This document shows, in pieces, positions 5,984-13,769 of a stretch of 16,516 nt of DNA. The notes below the pieces were generated by a model. The model was not told the origin of the DNA. It was given only the letters and a program-made list of their open reading frames with translations, and did no database searches. Every line of letters begins with the position of its first letter. Position 1 is the first letter of the stretch. The stretch is from an uncultured Lachnospiraceae bacterium (GTDB lineage: Bacteria; Bacillota; Clostridia; Lachnospirales; Lachnospiraceae), in NCBI GenBank assembly GCA_946549155.1, contig CAMNQN010000050.1:1-16516 (forward strand), given 5' to 3'. The translations under genes were made by a program, and so were the position numbers.

Positions 5984-7130
5984 ATGAAAAAAAGGAGAGT
6001 CTTTGGCTGGGTTTTATGCCTTATCTGATCTCCGCAACTATAATTATGATGGCTGTCATGGTAGCCTCTCCCACATTGCCGCTCATCATGGCAGACTATG
6101 GCCTTAGTGCAGCGGAGCTTCCCTGGCAAAACACTCTGTATACTCTGGGAGCCGCTGTGCTGGCACCGGTATTGAGCTGGTTCGGCGATGTCCGCGGCAT
6201 GAAAAAGAGTATGCTTCTTGGACTCACTGTTTTTGCTTTGGGTCTTGGCGTCTGCGGCCTGGCTCCAAATTATGTCTTTTTCTGTGCAGGAAGCTTTATG
6301 CGCGGTTTCGCTACTGCTGCTGTGATTCCTGCTACTATGTACTATATCGCCACTCATTTTCCTAAGGAAAAAAGCGTTGGCGCCTATGCCATGATCACCG
6401 TAGCTATGAGCCTTGGCTGTGCGGTAGGGCCGGCCCTTGCAGGGATCCTGGTGGATGCCCTGTCCTGGCGTAAGGTGTTCCTGCTCTGTGCGGCCGTTGT
6501 TGTACTCTGTCTGCTTATGGTCGCTGTAGGTGTCCAGAAAATCTCGCCTGTTGCACCCGACAAGAAGCTCGACGGCGCCGGAACTGTACTGCTGTTGATT
6601 TTCTTCGCAGCTTTTCTCTCTGCCCTCACGCTGGCTTCCCAGCTTGGATGGCTCAGTCCGGTAGTATTAGGCCTGTTATTAACGGCTATGATAACATTTG
6701 TACTATTCTATTCTATCGCCATGAAAAAAGGGCTGCGGTATGCCTGATTAATATCAATCTGTTTAAAAAGCGGGGATTCGTTATGCCGTCCATGCTTTAC
6801 TGCCTGCAGAACTGTTTCTCCGCATTTATCAATACAGGTACGGCCTACTTTATCTCCTCCGGGCTGGGACTGCCGGCATCGGTCTCTGCTGCGTTATGAA
6901 TGGAAACAGCCCTGTGTATCTGCTCTATGTAATGGCGGTTCTTTTCGCAGCGGGCAACGCTTTTATGCCAGGCCTTGCTCAGGCAATCGCTCTGCGCAGT
7001 GTAGAATCCAGTGAGACCAGCATGGTTTCCGGCACCATTACCATGATCAATCAGGCCGGCGGCTCCATCCTAGCGTTTCTTGTATCCGGAGCAGTTTTCC
7101 AGCGGGATCTGCCCGCCCGGCCCCGTCTTT
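5984..7130 (+). pseudogene. MFS exporter (DHA2-like, 14-TM type), multiply broken
   Basis: GGAAAGGGGGG precedes ATG 5984, but that frame stops after 14 codons. Adding one A to the seven-A tract at 5987-5993 joins it to MKKKESLWLGFMPYLIS and the main frame (to 6747). That frame encodes about eight membrane segments, including a WFGDVRGMKK loop. At about 6724-6729 another A-tract is one base short; an extra A would continue into LFKKRGFVMPSMLY (to 6899). The sequence then jumps from GLPASVSA to NGNSPVYLLYVMAV (6896 on) with a frame change, so roughly two membrane segments are missing. The C-terminal end is also lost near 7100. It follows the GcvT-like gene and was probably its transporter. The two A-tract losses alone could be sequencing errors, but the deletion could not. 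Confidence 0.82.
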
Positions 7131-7182
7131 TCCTGCGTCCCGCTTACTTAGCAAAACACAAAAACTTTGTAAAGTTATGTGA

Positions 7183-7211
7183 TGGACAGTGGGCCTGATC
7201 TGTGCTATGAT
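7183..7211 (+). promoter_or_regulatory. Sigma-A-like promoter for the MATE gene
   Basis: TGGACA (7183-7188) and TATGAT (7206-7211) are separated by 17 bp, giving a start near 7218 and a leader of about 87 bases to ATG 7305. It lies just after the MFS remnant and makes a start codon at 7179 impossible for this transcript. Confidence 0.6.
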
Positions 7212-7304
7212 AAAAAAAACAGAGAAAAATGGCGCTGGCAAAACAGGGGGAAGCTGTATTTGCCAGCCCGTTTTGCGTGGGAGGAAAGGCAGGTTACAGG
7301 CAGC

Positions 7305-8666
7305 ATGGATGGAAGCGTAAAAAATATGACGGAGGGAAATTCCTATCGGTTGATACTGGAGTTTGCCATTCCGGTTTTTTTAAGCCAGCTTTTTCAGCAG
7401 TTTTATAATACGGCGGACACGCTGATTGTGGGAAAATTCCTGGGAACGGAGGCGCTGGCGGCGGTGAGCTCCTCGGGCACGCTGATTTTTCTGATGATCA
7501 GCTTTTTTGTGGGCACCTCCATGGGAGCGGGGGTGGTGATTTCCCGCTACTTTGGGGCGGGGGAATATGGCCGGGTGTCCAAAGCGGTACATAATACGGT
7601 GGCATTAGGCCTGGCCTGCGGTGCGTTTCTGACGGTGGCGGGGGTGATCTTTACCCCCACCTTTTTGCGGTGGATGGATACGGATCCGGATGTGCTGCCC
7701 CAGGCGGTGGAATATTTCCGATTTTATTTTCTGGGGGCGCTGGCGGTGGTGGAATACAACAACTGCAAGAGTATCATGAATGCGCTGGGGGACAGTAAGC
7801 GCCCGCTGTATTATCTGATTTTTTCTTCTATATTAAATATCGTGCTGGACCTGCTGTTCATCGGCGTGTTCCGCTGGGGCGTCTGGTCGGCGGCGGTGGC
7901 CACCACCGTTTCCCAGGCGGCCAGCATGGTCCTGTGCCTGATCCATCTGGGAAAGAAAGGAACCATCTATCAGCTTCAGCTTTCGAAGCTGCGGTTTGAG
8001 GGACGGATTTTGAAGGAGATCATCTATTACGGACTGCCCTCCGGTGTGCAGAATTCTGTTATCGCTCTGGCAAATGTGATTGTGCAGACGAACATCAATT
8101 CCTTCGGAAAGCTGGCTACGGCCGCTTATGGGACTTACGCCAAGATTGAAGGGTTTGCGTTTTTGCCCATTAACAGCTTTACGATGGCGCTGACCACCTT
8201 TACCAGTCAGAATTTGGGCGCCAGAAAGTATGACCGGGCAAAACAAGGGTCCCGGTTTGGAATTGCCACCTCTGTGATTTTGGCGGAGCTGATTGGCATA
8301 GGAATCTTTTTGGCAGCGCCCTGGCTGATGAAACTGTTTACCGAGGATCCGGAGGTAATTGCCATCGGTGTCCGGCAGGCGCGGACGGAAGCCCTGTTTT
8401 ACTGTCTGCTGGCCTTCTCCCATGCGGTGGCAGCGGTGTGCCGGGGGGCAGGAAAGGCCTTTGTGCCTATGGGGGTTATGCTGGCGGTGTGGTGTGTACT
8501 GCGAATCGCCTATATCACCATTGTCATGGGCATCAGTCATGAACTGGTGTATATTTACTGGGCTTATCCGCTGACCTGGGGCATCAGTTCGGTGATTTTT
8601 TCCCTTTATTATCATTTTTCGGACTGGCTCCATGGATTTGAGCGGCAGGAGAAAAAGGCGGCATGA
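7305..8666 (+). CDS. MATE family multidrug/toxin exporter
   Basis: This predicted inner-membrane, cation-coupled exporter of 453 residues matches the family's usual length of about 450. It starts with MTEGNSYRLILEFAIPVFLSQLFQQFYNTADTLIVGKFLG, the characteristic first helix and loop of the NorM/DinF-like family. The pseudo-repeat in the second half reads YGLPSGVQNSVIALANVIVQTNINSFG. About twelve membrane segments are evident. ATG 7305 was chosen because it lies after the promoter and 21 bp before an alternative ATG 7326; neither has a strong ribosome binding site. The substrate cannot be inferred. It stands alone between the decayed region and spoVAD. Confidence 0.85.
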   Translation: MDGSVKNMTEGNSYRLILEFAIPVFLSQLFQQFYNTADTLIVGKFLGTEALAAVSSSGTLIFLMISFFVGTSMGAGVVISRYFGAGEYGRVSKAVHNTVALGLACGAFLTVAGVIFTPTFLRWMDTDPDVLPQAVEYFRFYFLGALAVVEYNNCKSIMNALGDSKRPLYYLIFSSILNIVLDLLFIGVFRWGVWSAAVATTVSQAASMVLCLIHLGKKGTIYQLQLSKLRFEGRILKEIIYYGLPSGVQNSVIALANVIVQTNINSFGKLATAAYGTYAKIEGFAFLPINSFTMALTTFTSQNLGARKYDRAKQGSRFGIATSVILAELIGIGIFLAAPWLMKLFTEDPEVIAIGVRQARTEALFYCLLAFSHAVAAVCRGAGKAFVPMGVMLAVWCVLRIAYITIVMGISHELVYIYWAYPLTWGISSVIFSLYYHFSDWLHGFERQEKKAA

Positions 8667-8674
8667 GACGGTGT

Positions 8675-8704
8675 GTATAATTTTTACCGCATCCGTTCAT
8701 ACTA
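8675..8704 (+). promoter_or_regulatory. Sigma-G-type (forespore) promoter for spoVAD-spoVAE
   Basis: GTATA (8675-8679) and CATACTA (8698-8704) are separated by 18 bp. The -10 box fits the sigma-G consensus CATNHTA, and the -35 fits GMATR except at its second base. Its position 33 bp before spoVAD matches the known forespore, sigma-G control of spoVA operons in Bacillus. Confidence 0.6.
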
Positions 8705-8736
8705 GTATCACCCAACAAGTAAAGTGAGGAATGCGT

Positions 8737-9750
8737 ATGGACAAGATGAAGGGACAACAGAGTATACAGCTGGACCGGGCGGTGTATATTGTGGGACGGG
8801 CATCCGTTACCGGAAAAAAGGAAGGCGAGGGCCCTCTGGGCGATAAATTTGATATTGTGTGCGAGGACCCCATGTTCGGGCAGGAAAGCTGGGAACTGGC
8901 GGAGAGTACCATGCAGAAAAAGGCGGCGCAGACTGCCCTTGAGAAAGCAGGCCTCTCCCCGTCCCAGCTTCGTTATATTTTTGCCGGGGATTTGCTGGGC
9001 CAGCTGATCGCCACATCCTTTGGCGTGGAGACGCTGGATGTGCCGCTGTTCGGGCTGTATGGGGCCTGCTCCACCTGCGGGGAATCCCTGGCCCTGGGAG
9101 CCATGGCGGTCTGCGGCGGCTACGCGGATTATGTGATGGCGCTGACCTCCAGCCATTTCGCCAGTGCGGAAAAGCAGTTTCGGTTTCCCCTGGAGTACGG
9201 AAACCAGCGTCCCCTTTGCGCCACCTGGACGGTGACGGGAAGCGGAGCCTTTATTCTCTCCGGAAAACGGGGGCGGGTGCGCATCAGTGGGATTACCACG
9301 GGAAAGATCGTGGATTACGGGATCAAGGATTCTATGAATATGGGAGCGGCCATGGCGCCGGCAGCCTGCAATGTGATTGCTCAGAATCTGCGGGATTTCC
9401 ATCGGCAGCCGGAGGATTACGATAAGATTATCACCGGCGATCTGGGATATGTGGGCCAGGAGATTTTATTGGAACTGGTATCGGAACAGGGATACGATAT
9501 CCGGGAAAAGCACATGGACTGCGGGATCGAGATCTATGATCAGAAAACCCAGGATACCCACGCGGGAGGCAGCGGCTGCGGCTGCAGTGCGGTAACGCTG
9601 GCGGCCTATATTCTTCCCCTTCTGGAGCAGGGAACCTGGCGACGGGTGCTTTTTGTCCCCACCGGTGCGCTTCTGTCTCCCACCAGCTTCAATGAAGGAC
9701 AATCGGTTCCGGGGATAGCCCACGGGATTGTGCTGGAACATGTTCAGTAG
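8737..9750 (+). CDS. spoVAD: Stage V sporulation protein AD (dipicolinate-binding SpoVA subunit)
   Basis: SpoVAD has a thiolase/KAS-III-like fold and binds dipicolinic acid during its uptake into the developing spore. The 337-residue protein matches the family length. It carries the thiolase-like nucleophile-region motif GACSTCGESLALGA (about residues 108-121), SSHFASAEKQFRFPLEYGNQRP, and a Gly/Cys-rich GGSGCGCSAVTLAAY near the C-terminus, all typical of SpoVAD. ATG 8737 was chosen because GTGAGGA (8724-8730) is 6 bases before it. The in-frame ATG 8731 directly abuts that site. spoVAE follows after 21 bp, forming an operon. spoVAC, usually just upstream, is absent here. Confidence 0.92.
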   Translation: MDKMKGQQSIQLDRAVYIVGRASVTGKKEGEGPLGDKFDIVCEDPMFGQESWELAESTMQKKAAQTALEKAGLSPSQLRYIFAGDLLGQLIATSFGVETLDVPLFGLYGACSTCGESLALGAMAVCGGYADYVMALTSSHFASAEKQFRFPLEYGNQRPLCATWTVTGSGAFILSGKRGRVRISGITTGKIVDYGIKDSMNMGAAMAPAACNVIAQNLRDFHRQPEDYDKIITGDLGYVGQEILLELVSEQGYDIREKHMDCGIEIYDQKTQDTHAGGSGCGCSAVTLAAYILPLLEQGTWRRVLFVPTGALLSPTSFNEGQSVPGIAHGIVLEHVQ

Positions 9751-9771
9751 GCGTTTAAAGGAGGAAGACAA

Positions 9772-10125
9772 ATGGATTACATCAAAGCGTTTCTGATCGG
9801 CGGGGCGATCTGCGCCCTGGTACAGATAATACTGGAAAAGACAAAGCTGATGCCGGGCCGGACCATGGTGATTCTGGTCTGCACCGGCGCGGTTCTGGGA
9901 GCCCTGGGCTGGTATGAGCCGTTTCTGGAATTTGCGGGGGCCGGGGCCTCCGTGCCGCTGCTGGGCTTTGGCAACACCCTCTGGAAGGGAGTGAAGGAGG
10001 CAGTGGACGCGGAAGGCTTCATCGGTATCTTTATGGGCGGCTTTAAGGCCAGCGCGGTGGGCATCAGCGCCGCTCTGGTGCTCTCTTATCTGGCCAGCCT
10101 GATCTTTGATTCAAAGATGCAGTGA
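9772..10125 (+). CDS. spoVAE: Stage V sporulation protein AE (SpoVAEB type)
   Basis: This small integral membrane subunit of the SpoVA dipicolinate channel has 117 residues, the usual length. It starts MDYIKAFLIGGAICALVQIILEKTKL and has three to four hydrophobic segments, including GRTMVILVCTGAVLGALGWYEPF and SAVGISAALVLSYLASLIF. GFIGIFMGGFKA near the end is characteristic. AAAGGAGGAAGA precedes the ATG. Its last 15 bp overlap the 3' end of aroE on the opposite strand, so the two genes converge tail to tail with no room for a separate terminator. Confidence 0.92.
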   Translation: MDYIKAFLIGGAICALVQIILEKTKLMPGRTMVILVCTGAVLGALGWYEPFLEFAGAGASVPLLGFGNTLWKGVKEAVDAEGFIGIFMGGFKASAVGISAALVLSYLASLIFDSKMQ

Positions 10126-10986
10126 GAAATATTTTTCCTTAATCAGCTGGGTGGGCATTTCCTGGCCCGTCCAGATGCGGAAGGCCTCCTCACCCTGATA
10201 CAGCAGCATGTACATGCCGTTGAAGGTTTTGCAGCCCCTCGCCCTGGCCTCCGCCAGCAGGCGTGTTTCCCTGGGATTATAGATCACGTCGGAAACGGTA
10301 AGCTCTGGATGAAGCAGGGAGGGGTCGGAAATGGGAGAGGCATCCGTATTGGGGGCCATGCCCACGGAGGTGGCGTTCGTCAGCAGGGTGCTGGAGGCCA
10401 GCAGAGACCGAAGGGCCTTTGTATCTGCCAGATCCGTCAGATCCGCCTGGCAGCCGGTCCCCTTATTGATGCGCTCCACTAAGCGGCCGGCCTTCTCCCA
10501 GGAGCGTCCAAGACGGCTTACCAGATGCAGCTTTTTTACTCCGTCGATGGCGGCCTGGGCGGCGATGGCGCAGGCTGCACCCCCGGCTCCCAGCAGGGTC
10601 ATTTCCTTTCCGGCTATCTCACAGCCGGCTTCTCTCACCGATTTCATAAAGCCCGTGCCGTCGGTATTGTACCCGATGAGACGGCCATTGTCGTTTTTAA
10701 CAGTATTTACAGCCCCGACCAGCTGTGCGGCCAGGGACAGGTCATCCAGATAGGGGATGACGGCCTCCTTGTTTGGCATGGTCAGGTTAAAGCCGTAAAC
10801 GTTCATATCCCGAAAAGCCTTTACCACGTTCCCCAGCTTTTCTTCTCCCACATCAAAGCAGAGATAAACATAGTCCAGCCCCAGCTTTTGGAAGCTGGTG
10901 TTGTGCATCATGGGGGAAATACTGTGGGCCACGGGGGAGCCTAAAAGGCCGCCCAGGCGGGTGTGCCCGGTGATGGGTAGATTCAT
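10111..10986 (-). CDS. aroE: Shikimate dehydrogenase (NADP-dependent)
   Basis: AroE reduces 3-dehydroshikimate to shikimate in aromatic amino acid synthesis. The 291-residue protein shows the N-terminal shikimate pocket: Ser22 and Ser24 in SPVAHSIS, Lys73 in NLTMPNKEA, Asn94 in GAVNT and Asp109 in YNTDGTGF. The Rossmann motif GAGGAA (about 133-138) follows, then VSR in the cofactor loop and the C-terminal YQGEEAF Gln. ATG 10986 was chosen because AGGAGG lies about 8 bases upstream and the protein starts MNLPITGHTRLGGLLGSP. The longer upstream frame would read into the divergent promoter region. It is divergent from aroD, which makes its substrate. Confidence 0.93.
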   Translation of the reverse strand: MNLPITGHTRLGGLLGSPVAHSISPMMHNTSFQKLGLDYVYLCFDVGEEKLGNVVKAFRDMNVYGFNLTMPNKEAVIPYLDDLSLAAQLVGAVNTVKNDNGRLIGYNTDGTGFMKSVREAGCEIAGKEMTLLGAGGAACAIAAQAAIDGVKKLHLVSRLGRSWEKAGRLVERINKGTGCQADLTDLADTKALRSLLASSTLLTNATSVGMAPNTDASPISDPSLLHPELTVSDVIYNPRETRLLAEARARGCKTFNGMYMLLYQGEEAFRIWTGQEMPTQLIKEKYFSLHL

Positions 10987-11034
10987 GGGGGGATCCTCCT
11001 TCTGTTGTGTTATTCTCTTTAGTTTATCACAATC

Positions 11035-11064
11035 CTTGCGCGATGAACAGAAACTATGATAAAA
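11035..11064 (+). promoter_or_regulatory. aroD: Possible aroD promoter
   Basis: TTGCGC (about 11035-11040) and TAAAAT (about 11059-11064) are separated by 18 bp in the short aroE-aroD gap. The -35 match is moderate. No equally good promoter was found for aroE in the opposite direction. Confidence 0.4.
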
Positions 11065-11104
11065 TTTCTGATGATCAAAAAGAAGGGGCAGAAGAGGAGA
11101 AGCC

Positions 11105-11875
11105 ATGGAAAAACGGACAGTCAAAATAAGAAACACGGAAATTGGAGGCGGAATTCCAAAGATTTGCGTTCCGCTGGCAGTGAGAAACAGGGAGGAGCTG
11201 GAGGCTGCGCTGGAGGGGCTGGCGAAAGCCCCCTGGGATCTGGTGGAATGGCGGGCAGATTTTTATGAAGAAATTGAAAAGGAAAGCCGGCGCCGGGAGG
11301 CCTTGGAGCTGATTCGGGGCGCTCTGGGGGAGCGTCCCCTGTTGTTTACGTTCCGTACGGCGGCGGAGGGCGGAAATCGTTCGATAGAAAACGGGGCATA
11401 TTTTAACCTGAATCGGGAGGCGGCAAAGAGTGGCCTGGTGGATCTTGTCGATATCGAAATTTGCCGGGATGAGGAGGAGGCCGGCCGTCTGGCAGAGGAG
11501 CTGCATCGGGAAGGCGTATTTGCGCTGGGCTCCAATCATGATTTTGCAGGGACGCCGCCTCGGCAGGAGATCGTACGGCGGCTCCGCAGAATGCAGGAGC
11601 GGAACATGGATATCACGAAAATCGCGGTGATGCCCCGAAGAAGGCTGGATGTGCTGGAGCTGCTGGTGGCTGCGGTGGAGATGGAGGAGGTGCATGGCGA
11701 CCGTCCCTGCGTTACCATGTCTATGGGAGGCCTGGGTGTGATCAGCCGGGTAAGCGGAGGCTTTTCCGGCTCGGCCATCACCTTCGGTACGGTGGGACGT
11801 TCTTCTGCCCCCGGCCAGCTGCCGGCAGAGAAGCTGGAGGACATCCTGCGGATTCTGTCGGAAAGTATCGAATAA
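11105..11875 (+). CDS. aroD: 3-dehydroquinate dehydratase, type I
   Basis: AroD converts 3-dehydroquinate to 3-dehydroshikimate through a Schiff base on lysine. The 256-residue protein keeps all class I residues: Glu48 and Arg50 in EWR, Arg84 in FTFRTAAEGG, catalytic His145 in SNHDF and Schiff-base Lys172 in DITKIAVMP. Arg215, Ser234 and Gln238 in the C-terminal VSRVSGGFSGSAITFGTVGRSSAPGQLP region complete the site. ATG 11105 follows AGAGGAGAAG. It is head to head with aroE, which uses its product, so the pair forms a two-step shikimate module separate from the other aro genes. spoIIGA begins downstream with its own promoter. Confidence 0.95.
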   Translation: MEKRTVKIRNTEIGGGIPKICVPLAVRNREELEAALEGLAKAPWDLVEWRADFYEEIEKESRRREALELIRGALGERPLLFTFRTAAEGGNRSIENGAYFNLNREAAKSGLVDLVDIEICRDEEEAGRLAEELHREGVFALGSNHDFAGTPPRQEIVRRLRRMQERNMDITKIAVMPRRRLDVLELLVAAVEMEEVHGDRPCVTMSMGGLGVISRVSGGFSGSAITFGTVGRSSAPGQLPAEKLEDILRILSESIE

Positions 11876-11903
11876 AAAAGCGGGATTCCCACGCTGTTTT
11901 GAC
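11875..11903 (+). terminator. Weak intrinsic terminator after aroD
   Basis: A run of A, then AGCGGGATTCCCACGCT and TGTTTT, forms a short bulged hairpin with a T-rich tail directly after the aroD stop. It abuts the -35 box of the spoIIGA promoter. Confidence 0.4.
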
Positions 11904-11932
11904 AAAATAAGATATCCCCTGTGGTCTATAAT
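11899..11932 (+). promoter_or_regulatory. spoIIGA: spoIIG-type promoter with 22-bp spacer and Spo0A-box-like site
   Basis: A perfect TTGACA (11899-11904) and a perfect TATAAT (11927-11932) are separated by 22 bp, not 17. The same unusual spacing defines the Spo0A-activated, sigma-A-dependent spoIIG promoter of Bacillus subtilis. TGTCAAA on the minus strand (11904-11898), overlapping the -35, resembles a Spo0A box (TGTCGAA). Transcription would start near 11939, about 80 bp before the spoIIGA start. Confidence 0.78.
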
Positions 11933-12019
11933 AGGTTCAGAAAAAAGATCCCGGGCTGCTGCGGACAGGATGCGCAGGGCTTTGGGAAACTGGGCACAGA
12001 AGGCCGCAGGGGGTGTTTT

Positions 12020-12868
12020 TTGTATTATGAGGTTTACATTGACCAGTTGTTCCTGGAAAATCTGCTTATCATGGTATTGGTTTTAAGAACCTGGGGAAAA
12101 ATACGGAAGGTCCCTCTGGCCTGGAAAAAAATATGGTGTATTTCTGTATTAGGAGCTGCCGCTGTGTGCGCAGTTATTTTTTTTCGGCCGGAAAGAGGGA
12201 AAGTGGCCCGGATAGCCGCCTGGAGCACCGTCATCCTGCTGGTGGAACTGCTGGCGGGAGGAAAACCTTCGGGGAAATCGGGGCAGGGCGGAGGCCGCCA
12301 TGGACCTGCATGGCGGGAAGCCGCATGGGCGCTGCTTTGCCTGTTTGGCATTCTGGCATTTTACAGCGGCGCATTTCAAATGATATTTTCAATTTGGGAA
12401 CCACCGGTGTTTCTGGCAGCGGTTCTCGCCTGTATGGGGGCGGATATTCTGATCGACAGACAGAGGAAACGTATGGTACTGGAGGAATGCCGGGCTGAAA
12501 TTACTCTGGAGGATCAGGGAGACAGATGGGAGCTGACAGGATTCGTAGACACGGGCAATCATCTGACGGAGCCATTGACAGGCCGGCCGGTGAGTATCCT
12601 TGACTGGCAGGAAGCGGAAAAAATGGGACGCTTTCGCCGGATACAGCAGGAGGAGAACGGGTATCTCTATATTCCTTTTCATTCCGTCGGCACAGAAAAG
12701 GGCTGGATGATGGGAATGGTGGTGGATGCCATGATTATCAGGTACCAACAGGAAGAAATAAGGATCGGTCATCCGGTGCTGGCGGTGAGCAGGGAGCAGC
12801 TGAGCCCTGGCGGCCAGTACCAGATGATCGTAAATCCTTTGCATATATTGGGAACCGCCGGGAAGTGA
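12020..12868 (+). CDS. spoIIGA: Sigma-E processing aspartic peptidase SpoIIGA
   Basis: SpoIIGA is the membrane protease that removes the pro-sequence of sigma-E in the mother cell. The N-terminal half has about five hydrophobic segments, starting at YYEVYIDQLFLENLL, the family's usual beginning. The C-terminal cytoplasmic domain carries the catalytic Asp177 in GFVDTGN and the conserved LTEPLTGRPV. TTG 12020 is chosen as start because it gives the family N-terminus and follows AGGGGGTG. The longer frame from an ATG at 11921 would translate across the -10 box. A Gly-rich loop (about residues 79-97) separates membrane segments and looks lineage-specific. sigE, its substrate gene, follows after 72 bp. 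Length is 282 residues. Confidence 0.9.
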   Translation: MYYEVYIDQLFLENLLIMVLVLRTWGKIRKVPLAWKKIWCISVLGAAAVCAVIFFRPERGKVARIAAWSTVILLVELLAGGKPSGKSGQGGGRHGPAWREAAWALLCLFGILAFYSGAFQMIFSIWEPPVFLAAVLACMGADILIDRQRKRMVLEECRAEITLEDQGDRWELTGFVDTGNHLTEPLTGRPVSILDWQEAEKMGRFRRIQQEENGYLYIPFHSVGTEKGWMMGMVVDAMIIRYQQEEIRIGHPVLAVSREQLSPGGQYQMIVNPLHILGTAGK

Positions 12869-12940
12869 AAGAGCATAGGCGTTTCAGCGCCGGGGTATTT
12901 CGCGGCGGTTCCAGAAAACGGACAGCAGGGAGGAAAAAGA

Positions 12941-13681
12941 ATGGTGGCAAAGGTAGTAGTACCGAATCAGTTTCAATTTCATATCGTAAATCGCATGGGA
13001 GGCTTCTTTTTTTCCAGGCAGAATGAAACACATTACATCGGGGGAAGCGAGGTGCTTCCGGCTCCGCTGGATGCGGATCAGGAGGCGGGGATGCTGGCGG
13101 ACCTGGGAACAGAGCGGGATGGAAAGGCCAGGGCGGCGCTGATCGAACACAATCTGAGACTTGTGGTATACATAGCAAAAAAATTTGACAATACAGGAGT
13201 GGGCGTGGAGGACCTGATTTCCATCGGGACCATCGGACTGATTAAGGCCATCAATACCTTTAATCCGCAGAAGAATATAAAGCTGGCTACCTATGCCTCC
13301 AGATGTATCGAAAATGAGATCCTCATGTATCTGCGCAGAAACAGCAAGACCAAGCTGGAGGTGTCCATTGATGAGCCCCTGAATGTGGACTGGGACGGGA
13401 ATGAACTGCTGCTCTCGGATATTCTGGGGACGGATGAGGATGTGATTTATAAGGATATGGAGACGGAGGCGGAGCATAAAGTGCTGAACCGGGCCATTTC
13501 CAAGCTGTCGGACCGGGAGCGGACCATCGTACAGCTGCGTTTCGGATTAAACACCCGGGACGGGGAGGAAAAAACCCAGAAGGAGGTGGCGGATCTGCTG
13601 GGGATTTCCCAGTCCTACATTTCCAGATTGGAGAAGAAGATTATCGGTCGGCTGAGAAGGGAAATTGTGCGCTTTGAGTAG
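12941..13681 (+). CDS. sigE: RNA polymerase sporulation sigma factor sigma-E (pro-form)
   Basis: Sigma-E directs early mother-cell transcription during sporulation. The 246-residue protein has a short N-terminal pro-region, then HYIGGSEVLPAPL, the usual start of the mature region. Region 2 reads EHNLRLVVYIAKKFDNTGVGVEDLISIGTIGLIKAINTF with LATYASRCIENEILMYLRR. Region 4 contains LSDRERTIVQLRFGL and the helix-turn-helix QKEVADLLGISQSYISRLEKKI. GGGAGGAAAA precedes ATG 12941. It is co-transcribed with spoIIGA, presumably from the Spo0A-type promoter. sigG, often the next gene in Clostridia and Bacilli, is not here; a Nudix gene follows. Confidence 0.95.
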   Translation: MVAKVVVPNQFQFHIVNRMGGFFFSRQNETHYIGGSEVLPAPLDADQEAGMLADLGTERDGKARAALIEHNLRLVVYIAKKFDNTGVGVEDLISIGTIGLIKAINTFNPQKNIKLATYASRCIENEILMYLRRNSKTKLEVSIDEPLNVDWDGNELLLSDILGTDEDVIYKDMETEAEHKVLNRAISKLSDRERTIVQLRFGLNTRDGEEKTQKEVADLLGISQSYISRLEKKIIGRLRREIVRFE

Positions 13682-13701
13682 GGAGCGTTTTGAGGAAGGG
13701 T

Positions 13702-13730
13702 TTGCATCCTGCGGGGAGGCGTGTTAGAAT
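13702..13730 (+). promoter_or_regulatory. Sigma-A promoter for the Nudix gene
   Basis: TTGCAT (13702-13707) and TAGAAT (13725-13730) are separated by 17 bp, so transcription would begin near 13737. This rules out a start codon at 13731 and supports ATG 13770. Confidence 0.65.
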
Positions 13731-13769
13731 GTGCCTGTAAAATACAATGCGGCAGATGCGGGAGGAATT

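Noticed and set aside
7833..9771. Long minus-strand open frames opposite the MATE and spoVAD genes
   Set aside because: They are mirror frames of clearly conserved plus-strand proteins and show no family features.
11921..12019. Upstream ATG 11921 as the start of spoIIGA
   Set aside because: It would translate through the -10 box; the conserved N-terminus YYEVYIDQ begins at TTG 12020.
13731..13769. Upstream start at 13731 for the Nudix gene
   Set aside because: It lies directly after the -10 box, before the likely transcription start, and lacks a ribosome binding site.
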